In this document: piece by piece, positions 1-11,644 of the stretch
How the letters are laid out: every line of letters begins with the position of its first letter
Position numbering within the stretch: the stretch's first letter is position 1
Assembly (NCBI GenBank): GCA_027475525.1
Contig: JAMWFC010000088.1
Span: forward strand, 136,757-200,756
Direction: 5' to 3'
DNA: 64,000 nt
DNA from: Macrolepiota albuminosa
Taxonomy: Eukaryota; Basidiomycota; Agaricomycetes; Agaricales; Agaricaceae
The notes under the pieces: generated by a model
Told to the model about the DNA's origin: nothing
Databases searched by the model: none
What the model saw: the letters and a program-made list of their open reading frames with translations, nothing else
Program-made: the position numbers and the translations under genes

Positions 1-1350
1 CTCACCTGGCAGAGGGAGATCCAAAGAGAACAAGTCTAGGGATTCCCTATGCCAGGTTGGACGCTTCTGGGGCCTCTGAAGTGTGGGAAACAACTGTACA
101 GTACAACAAAACCTTAAAAACTCGAAAATTGCCTACACAAACACTTGTACAAATAAGGGGCAAACTCTGGCAAACTCTGGCTTATATAAGCGGTCTGGAA
201 GCGGTGCTGAGTGGGCCCACACTTGTCTGAATGATGGCTAAAGAACCAGAGCATCTCAAGGGCTGAGAGTAGTACTAACAGATAGTGTTGAAAGAATAGA
301 AACAGTAAAATGAAATAATGTCAGAAGAAATAAGAGAATGAATGGAAGGAGAGTGAAGAGATAAGGAGTGAGAAAAGGAAGAAATGAGGAGTCCTCTGAC
401 AACCTCATAATACACAGCGACTCACAAGTAACCATAGACAGCCTGACCAGAAAGCTGGAGAGACACAAAAAAATGGATAGATCGGAGTAGAAAATAAAGA
501 CACACTACACCTTGTAGCATCCCACCTAAGGGCGAGGAGAGGACAAACTTTTTTTTTAAGAAAGTGAAAGGCCACAGTGGTCTAGAGGGAAATGACAAAG
601 CTGATGAGCTGGCTAAAGCAGGTACACAGGAAGAACCTAACACCGTAATCGACATCACCCCAATACAAGGCCTATACAAGACCAAAGTCAAACTGAGCGC
701 AGCAACTCAATCGCTCCTCTACAAGGGAATAATCGAGAACAAACTAACCCTATACAGAAGAGGGACAGTCATAAACCTAGATATAATCAGATGGGCCGTT
801 AAAGAGAGAAATGGAAGACTGCCAACCAATGGGAGTATATGGAACTCAACCTGTAACAAAACCCTCAAAAAAGAAGTAAGAGCCTTCCTGTGGAAGGCAA
901 CACATAATGCCTATAAAATCGGAAACTACTGGAATAAAATACCAGGGTACAAACCTAGAGGGAAATGCTACGACTGCAGCATGGAGGAACGTATGGACCA
1001 TATCCTAACCAAGTGCAAAAGCTCAGGACAGGAAACTGTGTGGAAACTAGCATGTACAATATGCCAGATGCATGGCATTGAGTGGAAGAAGCCAACAATT
1101 GGAGAGATCCTTGGCTGCCACATGATACAGGAATAAGGATGTATCAAATAATCATCTCAGAATCAGCCCATCTAATATGGAAGATGAGGTGCAAGTGGAA
1201 AATAAGTAGGGAGGCCAACCCAGAAAGGGCTTTCACAGAAAAGGAGACCGTAAACAAATGGAAAAACAGAATCTCACAGAGACTAAAACTGGACTGCTTA
1301 GCCTCCAATGAGCGATGGCAAGGAAGGAAAGCCATAGCAGGATTTTAGTG
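1..1350 (+). pseudogene. Decayed 3' end of a non-LTR (LINE-type) retrotransposon, RNase H region
   Basis: The readable pieces are the end of an RNase H domain followed by a C-terminal tail. Near 387-490 the frame reads a segment with HSDSQVTIDSL, which carries an RNase H catalytic Asp. From 564 the open frame begins with KGHSGLEGNDKADELAKAG, the last RNase H block, and runs to a stop at 1134-1136. It contains a Cys/His cluster (CYDCS, DHILTKC) like the zinc-binding tail seen after RNase H in fungal LINEs. The tail continues in another frame from about 1130 to 1348, so there is at least one frameshift there, and several stops and shifts lie between 200 and 560. No reverse transcriptase is present; the 5' part is outside the window or lost. 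The 3' position of a poly(A) tract supports a LINE. Clade is not assigned. Confidence 0.75.
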
Positions 1351-1533
1351 TGTATGGGTACAGACTGGCCGCTGGGCCAGAACAGGTAGTAGTAACCGAC
1401 CTGAGTCCCACACAGTGTGCGTAAGGCATTTTCCTGAGGTGGGCCGCAAACACCAAGAGAGAATAACATACCCCCCCTTCTGGTCGCTAGGAGCTAACAC
1501 ATGTAGATACGCCTATTGACCAACAGAACCACC

Positions 1534-1559
1534 AAAAAAAAAAAAAAAAAAAAAAAAAA
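1534..1559 (+). repeat. 26-nt poly(A) tract, LINE 3' tail
   Basis: An uninterrupted run of 26 A residues lies about 185 bp after the last stop of the RNase H-containing remnant. Its position and strand fit the 3' poly(A) tail of a target-primed retrotransposon insertion, so the element most likely ends here. Confidence 0.75.
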
Positions 1560-3980
1560 GAGAGATACATCTGTTTCTGTATAGAAGTCATATTGATGTC
1601 AATATCTTCTATGCCTACAGAAACAATTATGAAAATTGAAAGCTTTGAAGTTAAGTCTCTATGTTTTATTTGTCTACTTATCAATCAATACATATCATGC
1701 TATCCAATTTTTAAATTTATATTGATAAACACTAATATATATGATTAACTTCCTCAATCATTGAAAAACTCCTCTCTTCAAACTGTTGGGAGACATTCCA
1801 CTACACAAACTCACTCAAAAGCTCAACTCATTTAAATTTAAGCTCAAGTTTCATATAAATAGTAGCTAAGATTTCTCTCTCTGCTTTAGTAATTGTGCTA
1901 TTGGTCTTTTTTTAACTATTCAATTTTATAAAAATCATTGACAAAACTCTATTTTCACTACTTTAGTAGTGGGTTTTTATGGTCTGTGGATGACATCCAC
2001 TGTCTTATCATTTATCATGTGCAAAATATTCTCCTTTTTTTGGCAGTTGAATACTCCTGATTTTCCATTTTCCCCCTTTTTGTCAATTGTTTCATTTTCT
2101 CCTTTGTAATTCTCTCTTCATATTATATATTACATTTGTTCCATACCTCAATCTCTTTCCCATCTTTACACTCCTTTTTCTCCATGAGCATTCTATTGGC
2201 CAATTACAAATTCCCCATCATTTTCAACCCCACTGTTTCTTGCAGCTGTGTCTCTTCAATGTTCTTGCATTGTCTTGGAAATTTGTCCTCCTCCAATGTA
2301 GAGGCTCTTTTGCTTGTTACATCTTTCCATTGTTATTCATCCTTTTTATGTATCATCTCATTTCTTATTTTGTCAAGTTATGCTACAGTCATTCTTGATC
2401 TTGATTGGTTTGCCCAATTTTGTAAACATTTGATATCTATTGGTGAACCACCCATTTCCCAAGAGGATGTTTTATTTCTTGACTCTCCTCAAATAAACAT
2501 CTCTTTTTCCAACAGTTCATATTTTTTCTTTTTCTTAACATGTCTTATCTTTTGACAGCATTCTCCCCTCTATCTATATTATCCTCATCATTTTTTAATT
2601 ATGGAGATTGTCCTTCCAAAATTGCTCTTGTGTCCAATATTATATTCATCATGAAAATCTTGCATACCATGTTTTCTTTTGAGACTTCAACCACCTTTGC
2701 ACTGGCTTCCTTCTCCTTTGATACATTGTATAGATTGTTGACCATGGTTTGACAAAACAATCAACTGTTGCTTAAATACAGAATTTGTTGGTTCACCATC
2801 TTTTATATGGCCTTTGTGCAGTATCTGCTGGTTCAGAATGTTTGTCATTTTTAGCCTTGGCTGATTCACATTGATTGAAATTAGATATTCTCAATCTTGT
2901 TATTAGTCATGCTTACAATGAAAATACTCTCATTGTGGAGATTTGTATGCTATGCAAAGCATTGGGGCTTGACTGTCTTCCACATTGTTGCAGTTTGCTT
3001 GTTGATTTTCTCTCCAAAGTCTCCATCTACACTAACAAACTGTTGCCCCTCTTTTTGACCAGTTCTTGTTGCTTTTGCTATTTGATGCTCAATGGATTGC
3101 CCATGCTCTTGGCATCTCTGCTAATGGCAATGCTCAATCTATTTTGCAGGTGGTTCTTAGCCATACATTACAGGGACATTGCATTCTCACTCAAAAGAAT
3201 TTTGCCTGTTCTGCACTGTGTTTTGCTTCTTCACATTCCTCTGCTATTTCTCCTACTGAGCTTCAAATGTACATTGTTTATATATTTGGCTCTCAGTTGC
3301 CTATTACTTCTGCTCATCTCATGCTCACTACTCTTGATTTATTGTTTACAGTCAGCCATCTTGCTGTAAAGTATGTTGCCTGCCTGACTGGTGTGAGATG
3401 AATTAACATTGTTAAATTCAAACATGACCATTACAAGTATGTACAATCACAAACTGTGAAATGCACCAGGCAAAAGTAGATTTGCTTAACTTCACCATTT
3501 CTGATGACACTATGTCAAAAAAAAAACAATATCTGTTTGAGTACAGCAATCTTCCCTTAAACACAATAATAAGACTTATATTGCTCTGCATTATCAAAAT
3601 CAAAAGTAGTGGGCTATGCAGCTGCAGGGTGCCTTTGGAACATTATTGTAGACCTTGGTATTGCCATGCACTGCAGCGGCCCATCTCTATTGATGTTCTT
3701 TTCAAAGAACCAGGACCTTCATCACTTGACAAGGCCAAGCTCTAGAACAACAAAAACATTGGTGGGCAGTTGGGAAAGGTTTTAAATATGAGAACAGCGG
3801 GATGAACTGTGTTCAGATGATGACGAAGATGACTTTGATGTAGATATTGATATTGTCTTTGACTACTAGCAAAACATATGAAATCGATTTTGACTGCTCA
3901 AAGCCGTGGCTTGAGCCAAGCCCCAACAGTGGCATTGGCTTGACCTACCTCTCTATGGTCCAATAACTTCCTGGAACAAA
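1560..3980. other. AT-rich region, no gene recognised
   Basis: This 2.4 kb is clearly more AT-rich than the rest of the window. Forward frames give several Leu/Phe/Ser-rich reading frames of 60-164 residues (for example 2875-3369 and 3066-3401), none of which I recognise. At 3811-3870 one forward frame ends in an acidic run (DELCSDDDEDDFDVD followed by a stop), which might be the tail of a decayed protein. No repeats, RNA genes or convincing splice structure were seen. It may be an old transposon remnant; that is only a guess. Confidence 0.4.
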
Positions 3981-3984
3981 ATCT

Positions 3985-4339
3985 TGTTAGAAGTCCAGAC
4001 CAGATGTTTAAGTAGACTAAGAACAATATCAGTATTGATTCTCAGTCTGGTAGAAGTGACTGTATATATATGTATATATAACTGTACCTAAGAACAATAT
4101 CAGTATTGATCTGCAGTACTTGTTAGCGTATGTGTAGGTAAGTTTTTAGTGCGCTCACCCTCAGTCCGGTAGAAGTGACTGAGGGTTCGTTCTACTACTG
4201 GTCCTTTATATACTGTGAGTCCATAAGAAAGGGAGCTTTGTCCGTCAGGGACAAAGCAACTGTGATATTGTGATATAAGTGTGATATTACCGTGATATTA
4301 CGACGTCATTGTCTGTGGTGGCCACTGCACCGTCCAACA
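3985..4339 (-). mobile_element. Solo LTR with perfect 5-bp target duplication
   Basis: A 355-bp unit starts TGTTAG and ends CCAACA on the plus strand, and is flanked by identical pentamers AATCT at 3980-3984 and 4340-4344. On the minus strand it starts TGTTGGAC and ends TTCTAACA, matching the termini of the solo LTR at 54490-54832 (TGTTGGAC to TTCCAACA), so the two belong to one LTR family in opposite orientation. Both contain an inverted repeat CCTCAGTC / GACTGAGG. No internal retrotransposon sequence remains, so it formed by LTR-LTR recombination. It ends 36 bp from the coding end of the gene at 4380-5486. Confidence 0.85.
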
Positions 4340-4379
4340 AATCTCTCACCTAATCCATACCGCTTTCACGAGGTATCTA

Positions 4380-5486
4380 CTAAGCATACATATTGCTACA
4401 TACTGCCCTGTAGGTGCCACCATGTATCTTAAGATTGGAAGAGTTGTTAATCACGGCAACCACATCCGGCATCGTATTCTTTGTTTGGAGTTCAGATGGA
4501 GTGTTAGTGTCCCCAACAACAGCTACCATATCCGCATTGATGATTTCAGTATTGTGAACGTTGTTCAGGACTGCCATCAAGGACGTCCCGGGTGTATTCA
4601 CGGACTGATTCAGGTCGATGACAGCTTCTGACTCTTCTTGATCATGAATATCGACGTTCCATGTCGACTCCGTCGTCTCTTCACAATGGACATGTTCGTT
4701 CATGCCCGCTGGGAAACGGCTTTGGAGCTTTATTTTTCGTTTTTGATTGAAACGACCTTGCATTTTCCGGCGCGCCAAGAAAGTGTTTTGTTGTTTCGGT
4801 TCCTGTTCCTGAAGTACCAGGTTATGAACGTTGACAAGACGTTCTTGAATTGACGCAAGCGAGTCTTGGATTGAGATGGTGGATCTAAGCTAGCATTATT
4901 GTCATGAGGAAAAGACATGACAGAGGAACATGAATACTTACACCAAACACGTCTAAGGATTGCCTCAATCGATCGCGGTATTCTTGTATGACTCCAGCGT
5001 CTGATCTCGACTGAATAATGCGAAGTACCTTGTTCTTTGAGGCTTGAGCCTTCGTGAATTCGTAAATGTCTTTCAATGTTCTAAATGTCTTCAATTGATA
5101 CGAAAAAGTACATGTGATGCGAAGCTACACACTGACTCAGACAGCTGCCTCGCGTGCTCCAAATATGCCGGTGTTACATTTGCACCATTAGCGGACTTAT
5201 TGTTATCGTTGTGGACAATAATGTACACAAGCGCGCATGCATCGTCTGCAAGCCGTTGGAAACCATTCTTGTTGCTTCCCACGTTCTGTGTGAGAATTCA
5301 GTTGTCGACCAAAGAGTATCATGACAAATGAACCTGGGCAATCTCAATAATGTTCAATGCTAATGCAGCAGCGCCTTGCAAGAAGGGGACGTGTGTCATC
5401 CTTGCCGCATTACCCAATGTTGTCAAGACGATACCCGATGCGTCAAGCGTAAGAGCTGCAGCATTTGGCCGTGGCATTGAGAACAT
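4380..5486 (-). CDS. MLKL-N-terminal-like helical-domain protein with Gly-rich C-terminal tail
   Basis: Four exons on the minus strand (5334-5486, 5137-5285, 4942-5080, 4380-4889; GT-AG introns of 48-56 bp) join to 951 nt with no internal stop, giving 316 residues. Residues about 1-180 match the helical domain often annotated in mushroom proteins as MLKL N-terminal-like: a hydrophobic helix ending NIIEIAQ, then GFQRLADDACALVY, then KSDAG-like SRSDAGVIQEYRDRLRQSLDVFG. In animals and plants such four-helix domains act in membrane permeabilisation during regulated necrosis; a role here is inferred from homology. The rest is a hydrophilic linker with acidic stretches and ends in NNSSNLKIHGGTYRAV plus seven residues. 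No kinase or NTPase domain is present. Paralogues lie at 30761-31644 and 43498-43674, where exons 2 and 3 of the former have identical lengths (149 and 139 nt). The start is the first ATG of the conserved exon 1. Confidence 0.7.
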
Positions 5487-7339
5487 GGAGGTACAGATGG
5501 TAATCAGCCTTGAGGCGGGCTAGTAAGCTGGCGAAGTCTTGTAGTAATGTGACTTCAGCCAGATGCAGCGAATCACGTTGCTGCAGTATGAAAATCTATG
5601 TGCTTGAAGTTGAGCAAAGTGGGAACGTTACCCGTCGCCCCTTTCTCTGCCAGTGTTGAATGATAGACCAGAAACAGAGTATCGATGAACGCGACGTTCC
5701 TCTCTGCTGTTTGGTTGGGTCGAATTGGAGTAGAGTCGGACAAAACCCGGACAGGAATTACCGCGGTGCGTGTGAATCAATCATGTTATTCAGATAAACA
5801 AGCACCCAACGCGCTTAGGTATCGCTTGTCAATCGTATGCACCAAGACCTGTTAATCGTCGAAAAAGCTGACCGGTCTTTTGCTTTCAACGTGGTTGGAG
5901 TCATTACAGCCTTTGTTGTACATGGGCAACTTCTCCTTCGTTGCAAATGTCCGTGTTAGAATCCTTGTGCTATTTTCCGCTGATTGGCGAGTCGCAATAA
6001 GCATGATTTCCATTGGAGAATTCTATGGACGATGCGTCTGACTGCCAGCGTCGTAAATGATCTTCAATGACTTATGCCCACATGGTAGTCATGGGCCAGG
6101 ACCCTGCGATTTAGCTAGTGCTCCGTCCTCAGTCACGGGGGTCAGCGACGACCTTAAGAGCTTATGGTTGTGGAAGCTGAATGCTGTGGGAAAATCATGT
6201 ACACGCCAACCGCATTTGACGAGATGTCATATCCGTGTACGTGTATTTCTTGTGATCTTGCAATATGGGACGAAGAACAGTGACAGACAACGGAAGCGGT
6301 GAACGGCACGTATATTTGAGGAAAAATGTTGTTCAGCGTGAGCAAGTCCGACTTACCATTTCTGTAATGCATAAAAGTAGAAATCGAGACAGATCCTTTC
6401 CAGCGATGCACCGGGAGCAGAAACTTGGCAGAAACGATGCAAGCAAGAAGACGTCCGGATAGCAATCCAGAGTCATGGAGGCTCAACGGTCAGGTTCGAC
6501 ATGTAACAATTGCGGACAGTCTTCAAATATAGGTACTTTTTTGTGTTTGGCGAGTTCGTACTGTGGTCAATCGTGCACTGCTTGGATTTGAGCCTAACTC
6601 AACGCATCAGTGGACGTTGCAGAATTTTTCATCCAGAAACTGAAGAAGAAAAAAAAGCCTTTCTTCGAACCCCAGACAGTTCCCATACAATATCCAGTAA
6701 CAAAGTAAAGAAGGAAATCTTCAAAGACTCGCACCTCCGTGTGCCGTGTTCCAGATCAGATTTGAAACTTGTCCTTCGTTATTGACCCAGAATTGACAGA
6801 CCAACGAGCCTACCTCTCTTTTGGGCAACTCTACAATATATATAACCACTGGACTGAGGCGTCCCAGCGACGAGGGCATTCCCAGTTGCAAGATCCAAAA
6901 GAAAGACAGGGGAGGATGCAGCGTTCGAACCAGTGTTCTTTCATTGTCGTAGCAACTTTGCATCGACCTTGCTACTTTCCTCTACGTCTGGCCTTTCGCG
7001 GATTCACTTTACATCCAAGGACTCTCTGTTAAGATTTATTCTCACTTAATCAATCATACCTGATTCCACCCATATGGCAATATTGATCAGCAGTACGGCC
7101 TTACCAAGAATATCCAAGTCCAATTCCAATTGAGGCAATGTGATTCTTTGAACGAAGGGACCAAATACCGTGGTCAGCTGGCTTGGATCAGAAAATAATC
7201 AAAGATTTATAGAATATGAATTTGAAAGCAATCATCTCCAAACAACTCGTCCCCAGCATCCCTTGACAGTGACATCGGCCGAGAAATATGCCTTGACAAC
7301 CACGACTTGCCCGAATTTATACTTCACACAAAGTGTACT
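5487..7339. other. Intergenic region, no gene recognised
   Basis: Only short frames occur on both strands, the longest about 110 residues (minus, 6154-6486). On the minus strand near 6730-6850 a frame reads ELPKREVGSLVCQFWVNN and continues to a possible splice donor; it looks protein-like, but I could not assign it or find neighbouring exons. No repeat of the flanking segmental unit extends here. The region separates the minus-strand MLKL-like gene from segmental unit A. Confidence 0.35.
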
Positions 7340-10300
7340 GCCACGGAGACGTGGCTTTGGTGCGTGCCCTTTGGTGTCAGTACAACGTCGATCTGAGACC
7401 ACTAACCTACATACATCCGATTGTATGGGAAGCAAATGAGGCGAAAGATGACTTAAAGCAGAGAACTTTCCCAGGAATTGTTTCAAGTAGGTCATAAGCA
7501 TGCGCGTCAGTAAAATTGGGGTTGCAAGTAAGGCGCAATTATCTGAGGTGGAGAGCGCCACCTTTTATAGTGACGATACGGACAAATCGAAGATGAACCG
7601 AGTCTGAAGAATCGCTGCTACTACACCATCGTCCTACTCATTTCCTGTGGTCGACGTGCTTAGATGCTAAAACGAAATGTCATGGCAGTTTACCAAGTAC
7701 CTGTTGAGTGACAGCGGACCTTCCAGAAACAGTGACTGGAGATGATGTTTGGATTTTTGCTCCTGGACATTCCGTGCCCCTTCCAGCCGGCAAGTCCCCC
7801 ATGTTGCATTGACGTGGATGGCTCCGAACTGAGAGTTCCTTGCATCTTTTGCAGAAACATAACAAACACATAGGAAAGACGTTCGGACGTGGATGATCAA
7901 TGCGAGCGAAGTGAGCTGAAAAAAGTCTGCTGAAGCTCGATAGAGGTTCGTGTGTTGACAGCGGTTTATCTCGATTGTCTTCACTTTGGAAACCAGGTTG
8001 CATGCAAGGAGTGTCCCTTGTCATGAAAGACACGAAGATGGGAGACGGTAGCGACGACGGTTTCTGGAAGAGGTTCGAAGGGTTCCGCCTTGCTTAAAAT
8101 CTGCGGTGAGGGGAGAAGATGAAGAATGAGTAATGTCAAGGCAGTGAAAACTTGATGCATAATATACACAGCACGGGGTCGAAATGCTCATAAACGTATA
8201 ACTGATTATCATTCCTTCTTGACAACGCTCAGGAAAGATCGACGGTTACTGGAAACAGTATGTGGATCGGGTTACTACAGATCTTGATTTATAATTCGTC
8301 TGTGCTAATTAACACAATGCTCAACGCATGACGTGCCGAAACGGGGAAGTAGAGTTTACCCCGGGCTTTGTTATTTCATCAACGCAATATGAAAGTAGAA
8401 AGAATAGTGTGACCTGCTGGATATCTCTTTTTTGATTGATATCCGATCAACTTCTAGATCATACTATTGAGGTTATTTGGAATGTTTCTCGTTTAAGCAC
8501 AAGTATCTGTGTCCTAGGAAATGTTTAAAGCTAGTATGAGTAAAAAATAAAACTTCTTACAGATTTTTGAACCCGCGAAAGTGATGTTGTTCCGTTTCCC
8601 TTCCGCCTTTTTTCTTTATCCTCCGAAATGCCAGGATTGACAAAGCTCACCGTAGAACTTCTTTTGGTCGTGATTAACTTTAGTAAAGGACAAACTCAAG
8701 TGTCACCAAAGATTTCGTCTCTGTTACGAGATAAAAAAAAACATGACAGGATCCAAAATACATCCATCCAGTTCTCTCACGCTGACATGTCAACGTTTGC
8801 CAGGCATAGTGAAGAGGTTGGCCAATATGAGAATCGGTACCTTTAACCAAGGCGCGCCGATTCTCATGTAATAAGGATCCAAGCTAGACGAAAACCAGAC
8901 TGATCTATGTCAGGATACAGACGAACTTGCCCTGTACTCACTATTCATCTCCTGCATTGAAGGTTGCAGCAAAGCTCACCTTAGGGAAAGGACTGTACAA
9001 AAAACCGGTTGGTCAACGCCTTCAGGGCGCTATCAGGAAACCACAGACACATTCGGCTGTTTTTTGAGTTTCCGGTTAGAATGACGCCCTTATATTCGAT
9101 TTCCTGACTGATCGCTAGTATGTCGTTGGGAAGACGAGACGTAGGATTCCTTTGTCGTTGCATTCAAATTGACCTACTTGGAGACCGAAACCGATATTAG
9201 CCTCCGCATTATCAAGGCAGACCACCATAGAAGCGTACTTCTTCGTGTGGACTCTTGGCGAAAACGACCAGGTAATTGTCGTGGAATATATTGTGAGTCA
9301 AGGTTGTTGTGCTGGAGTAGTTACTAGTCCCACGCTAACAGCAGCAAAAGAAAGATGGAAGTGGAATCGTTCAGTTGTAAGTCAATCCCCTGTGCTGGAA
9401 GCACTGTAAAATGACTACAGCGGGCTGTGGTAATTCGAGAGCCTGATGCGAAGTTAAATGTTAGCATAATTGATACACACAAGTGACCTTACCTTTTTAC
9501 CCTCTGATGCGTACAAGTACAGGCATTGACATGGTCGCCGAGCCGGACACTCAATAGATCAAACAATAAGTGATGCTCAAAAGTAAGTCTGTTCAACGCT
9601 TGAGTAGCGTGATTTGAGAAATCTTCTAGTTATCAGCCAGTACAGCATCCAGCCTCGTCTCGCTACGGCTGACTGGAGGCCAGAGAAAATGGGGGCGTTA
9701 TGTGGGTATCGTATGAGTCTCAGTGGTATAGGGATGGCCACACAGGACGGGATCGTAAAGAGTTGTATCCGGAGAAACCTGAGCAAGCTCGAGTTGAAGT
9801 GACATATCCGAATTCCGATAGAAGTGTTGTCTCGTTTCTCCTCTGTCGTCCGTCTAACCTTCGATGAGCGACCAATTGCAATTGCCTTAATTCGGCGAAC
9901 AAAAAGTCTTTGTCTTCCAGTCACTTATTCAATTCTCGCCTTCATTCACCCGCTCCTCCAGTGTCACTTGCTGATTCATCTCCGCAATGACTACCTAGTT
10001 GAACAACCTGAAGAAACTGCCAGTTGGACTTTGATCCTGGTGTGGAAAGGGAATGATCATTGATGCCATTTAATGGAGTACTTGGTATGTTGGCTTCATA
10101 TTCCACCGTCGTTCTAAGCGAACCTGTCAATTTTCACTAGACCTTGATTGTCTTACTTTTGGTCTGAGCTACCCAAGGCTAACTCGAAACCTTTTGCGAA
10201 CTTCTCTATTCGATGTTCGACTTCCTCGTTCCTGCTTCCTGCATTGCTTCCCATCCCTCCTTAATATATTGCCATCCCGATCCATCGAAGACCTTAATAC

Positions 10301-11421
10301 ACTAAACCAGACTCCAAACAGTGTCGTTGCCAACGTTTCGAGCCACTCCGACATTCTCTTTGCATCTCCATGGGCACACGCACTAGAAATCTTCGGTTGG
10401 CCGCCGATTGTTCAAATTCGTCCAGAGAAAGCTTACGTAATGTCAACCGAGCCTCAGGTTATTTTTCTTTTCCTCCATCTTTAAGCCATTCAACGACCTC
10501 TTGTGCACTTTAGAAAGCAGGCCATACATCGTCACCTACTTTTTGAAGCGTGGATGCGTTTCTGGCCTCCGTCATTCGTGCATTCAGTCTCGAGGTTGTC
10601 GGCTAGGCATATGTCGATCTGTAGGACTTCCCTTGTCGTCGATAACCTCCATACCATCGCTCCTACTCAATGTCGGCACTGGCCTTGATGCTTGGTCCTC
10701 ACCACCACAACCTACCAACATAACACCGTACTTGTCCTCGGCCATCACCATCATCATCACTCTCAACGACTATCTGACCCTCATTATCTTACAACGCGAG
10801 ATGAAGCATTGTTCCTGGTCTTGAAATGCCTGCCCCACCTCCAGTGTAATCTTCGGGATAGGCAAGGGGGAATACAATGTCGCTTGGGAATGGGCCTAAC
10901 TCGAGCAGGGTAAGTCTCATTCTGTCCTTAACGTTCCTTTGTACTGGTGTACTCATATGCATGAAAAGGCTCTAAACAGCTTCTCAGTCTCCGAGACTTT
11001 CATTGTTGGCGCATCTTCCCTCTTCACGCATGTTCGACTCACACCGTTGGCATTCGATAGCACTTCAAGGAGCTCTATCCGTTAGGGACTCGGCTTATCT
11101 CTTTCTCTGTATCTTCAACATCCTATCTTACGCCGCGTCTGACTTGTCTTCGAACCCTAAATGTCCGCGACTTGTCATGTCGACACGCAGTTGTGCATGT
11201 CCCGCCTCTTCATCCTGTCATCATCTAATAATATCTTTTGGAAGTCTCAGGGGCTCGTGGGATCTCCTCGTGTGCGCAATCCAAACTTTGTGTTGAACCT
11301 CATACAGTATGCCAAAATGCCGTCGCATTTTCTGTGAATTCCGAGGTGTCTCAGGACGCGGTTACTCGAGGCCATTCTCCGCAACAAGAGGATGGGTGGA
11401 AAAGGATGAGACAGGCGAAGA
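7340..11421. repeat. Segmental duplication, left module of unit A
   Basis: This block is near-collinear with 33250-37530 (unit B) and, from about 8440 onward, with 44741-47740 (unit C). Shared landmarks include AACTTGCCCTGT near 8925, 34985 and 45190, and GCACTTTAGAAAGCAGG near 10505, 36600 and 46805. Differences are small indels and substitutions. Its 3' part (10440-10900) is also homologous to the right modules, for example 28410-28800. Splice-like sites and short conserved frames are visible (ALWCQYNVDLRPLTY at about 7361), so a decayed gene family may be embedded, but all long frames are broken and I do not recognise it. The block is cut at its right end by the DIRS-like element. Confidence 0.75.
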
Positions 11422-11644
11422 GAGTTGGCCTTGTCGAGTCACAAGGAACGAAGGGACAAGGAACGAAGGGACAGACAGGGTGTTGTCTTTGAGTGAGGTG
11501 GCTGTGAAGTCACGAGTAACTTTTCTTTCTTCGTGACTACCACTCTCACAATCCTTCGCCGTGCTTCAGCGCTCGCACACCCTGCGGGCAAAAATTTTCT
11601 TACCTTTCATTAGTAGTCCCTAAGTGTCCTCTATAAAGAAAATC

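Noticed and set aside
2087..3401. Several forward reading frames of 100-164 residues
   Set aside because: They are Leu/Phe/Ser-rich, overlap in different frames, and match no domain; AT-rich sequence gives such frames by chance.
7700..11500. Dozens of 60-120-residue frames on both strands of the left modules
   Set aside because: None is maintained in the same frame in all available units, so they are not called as genes.
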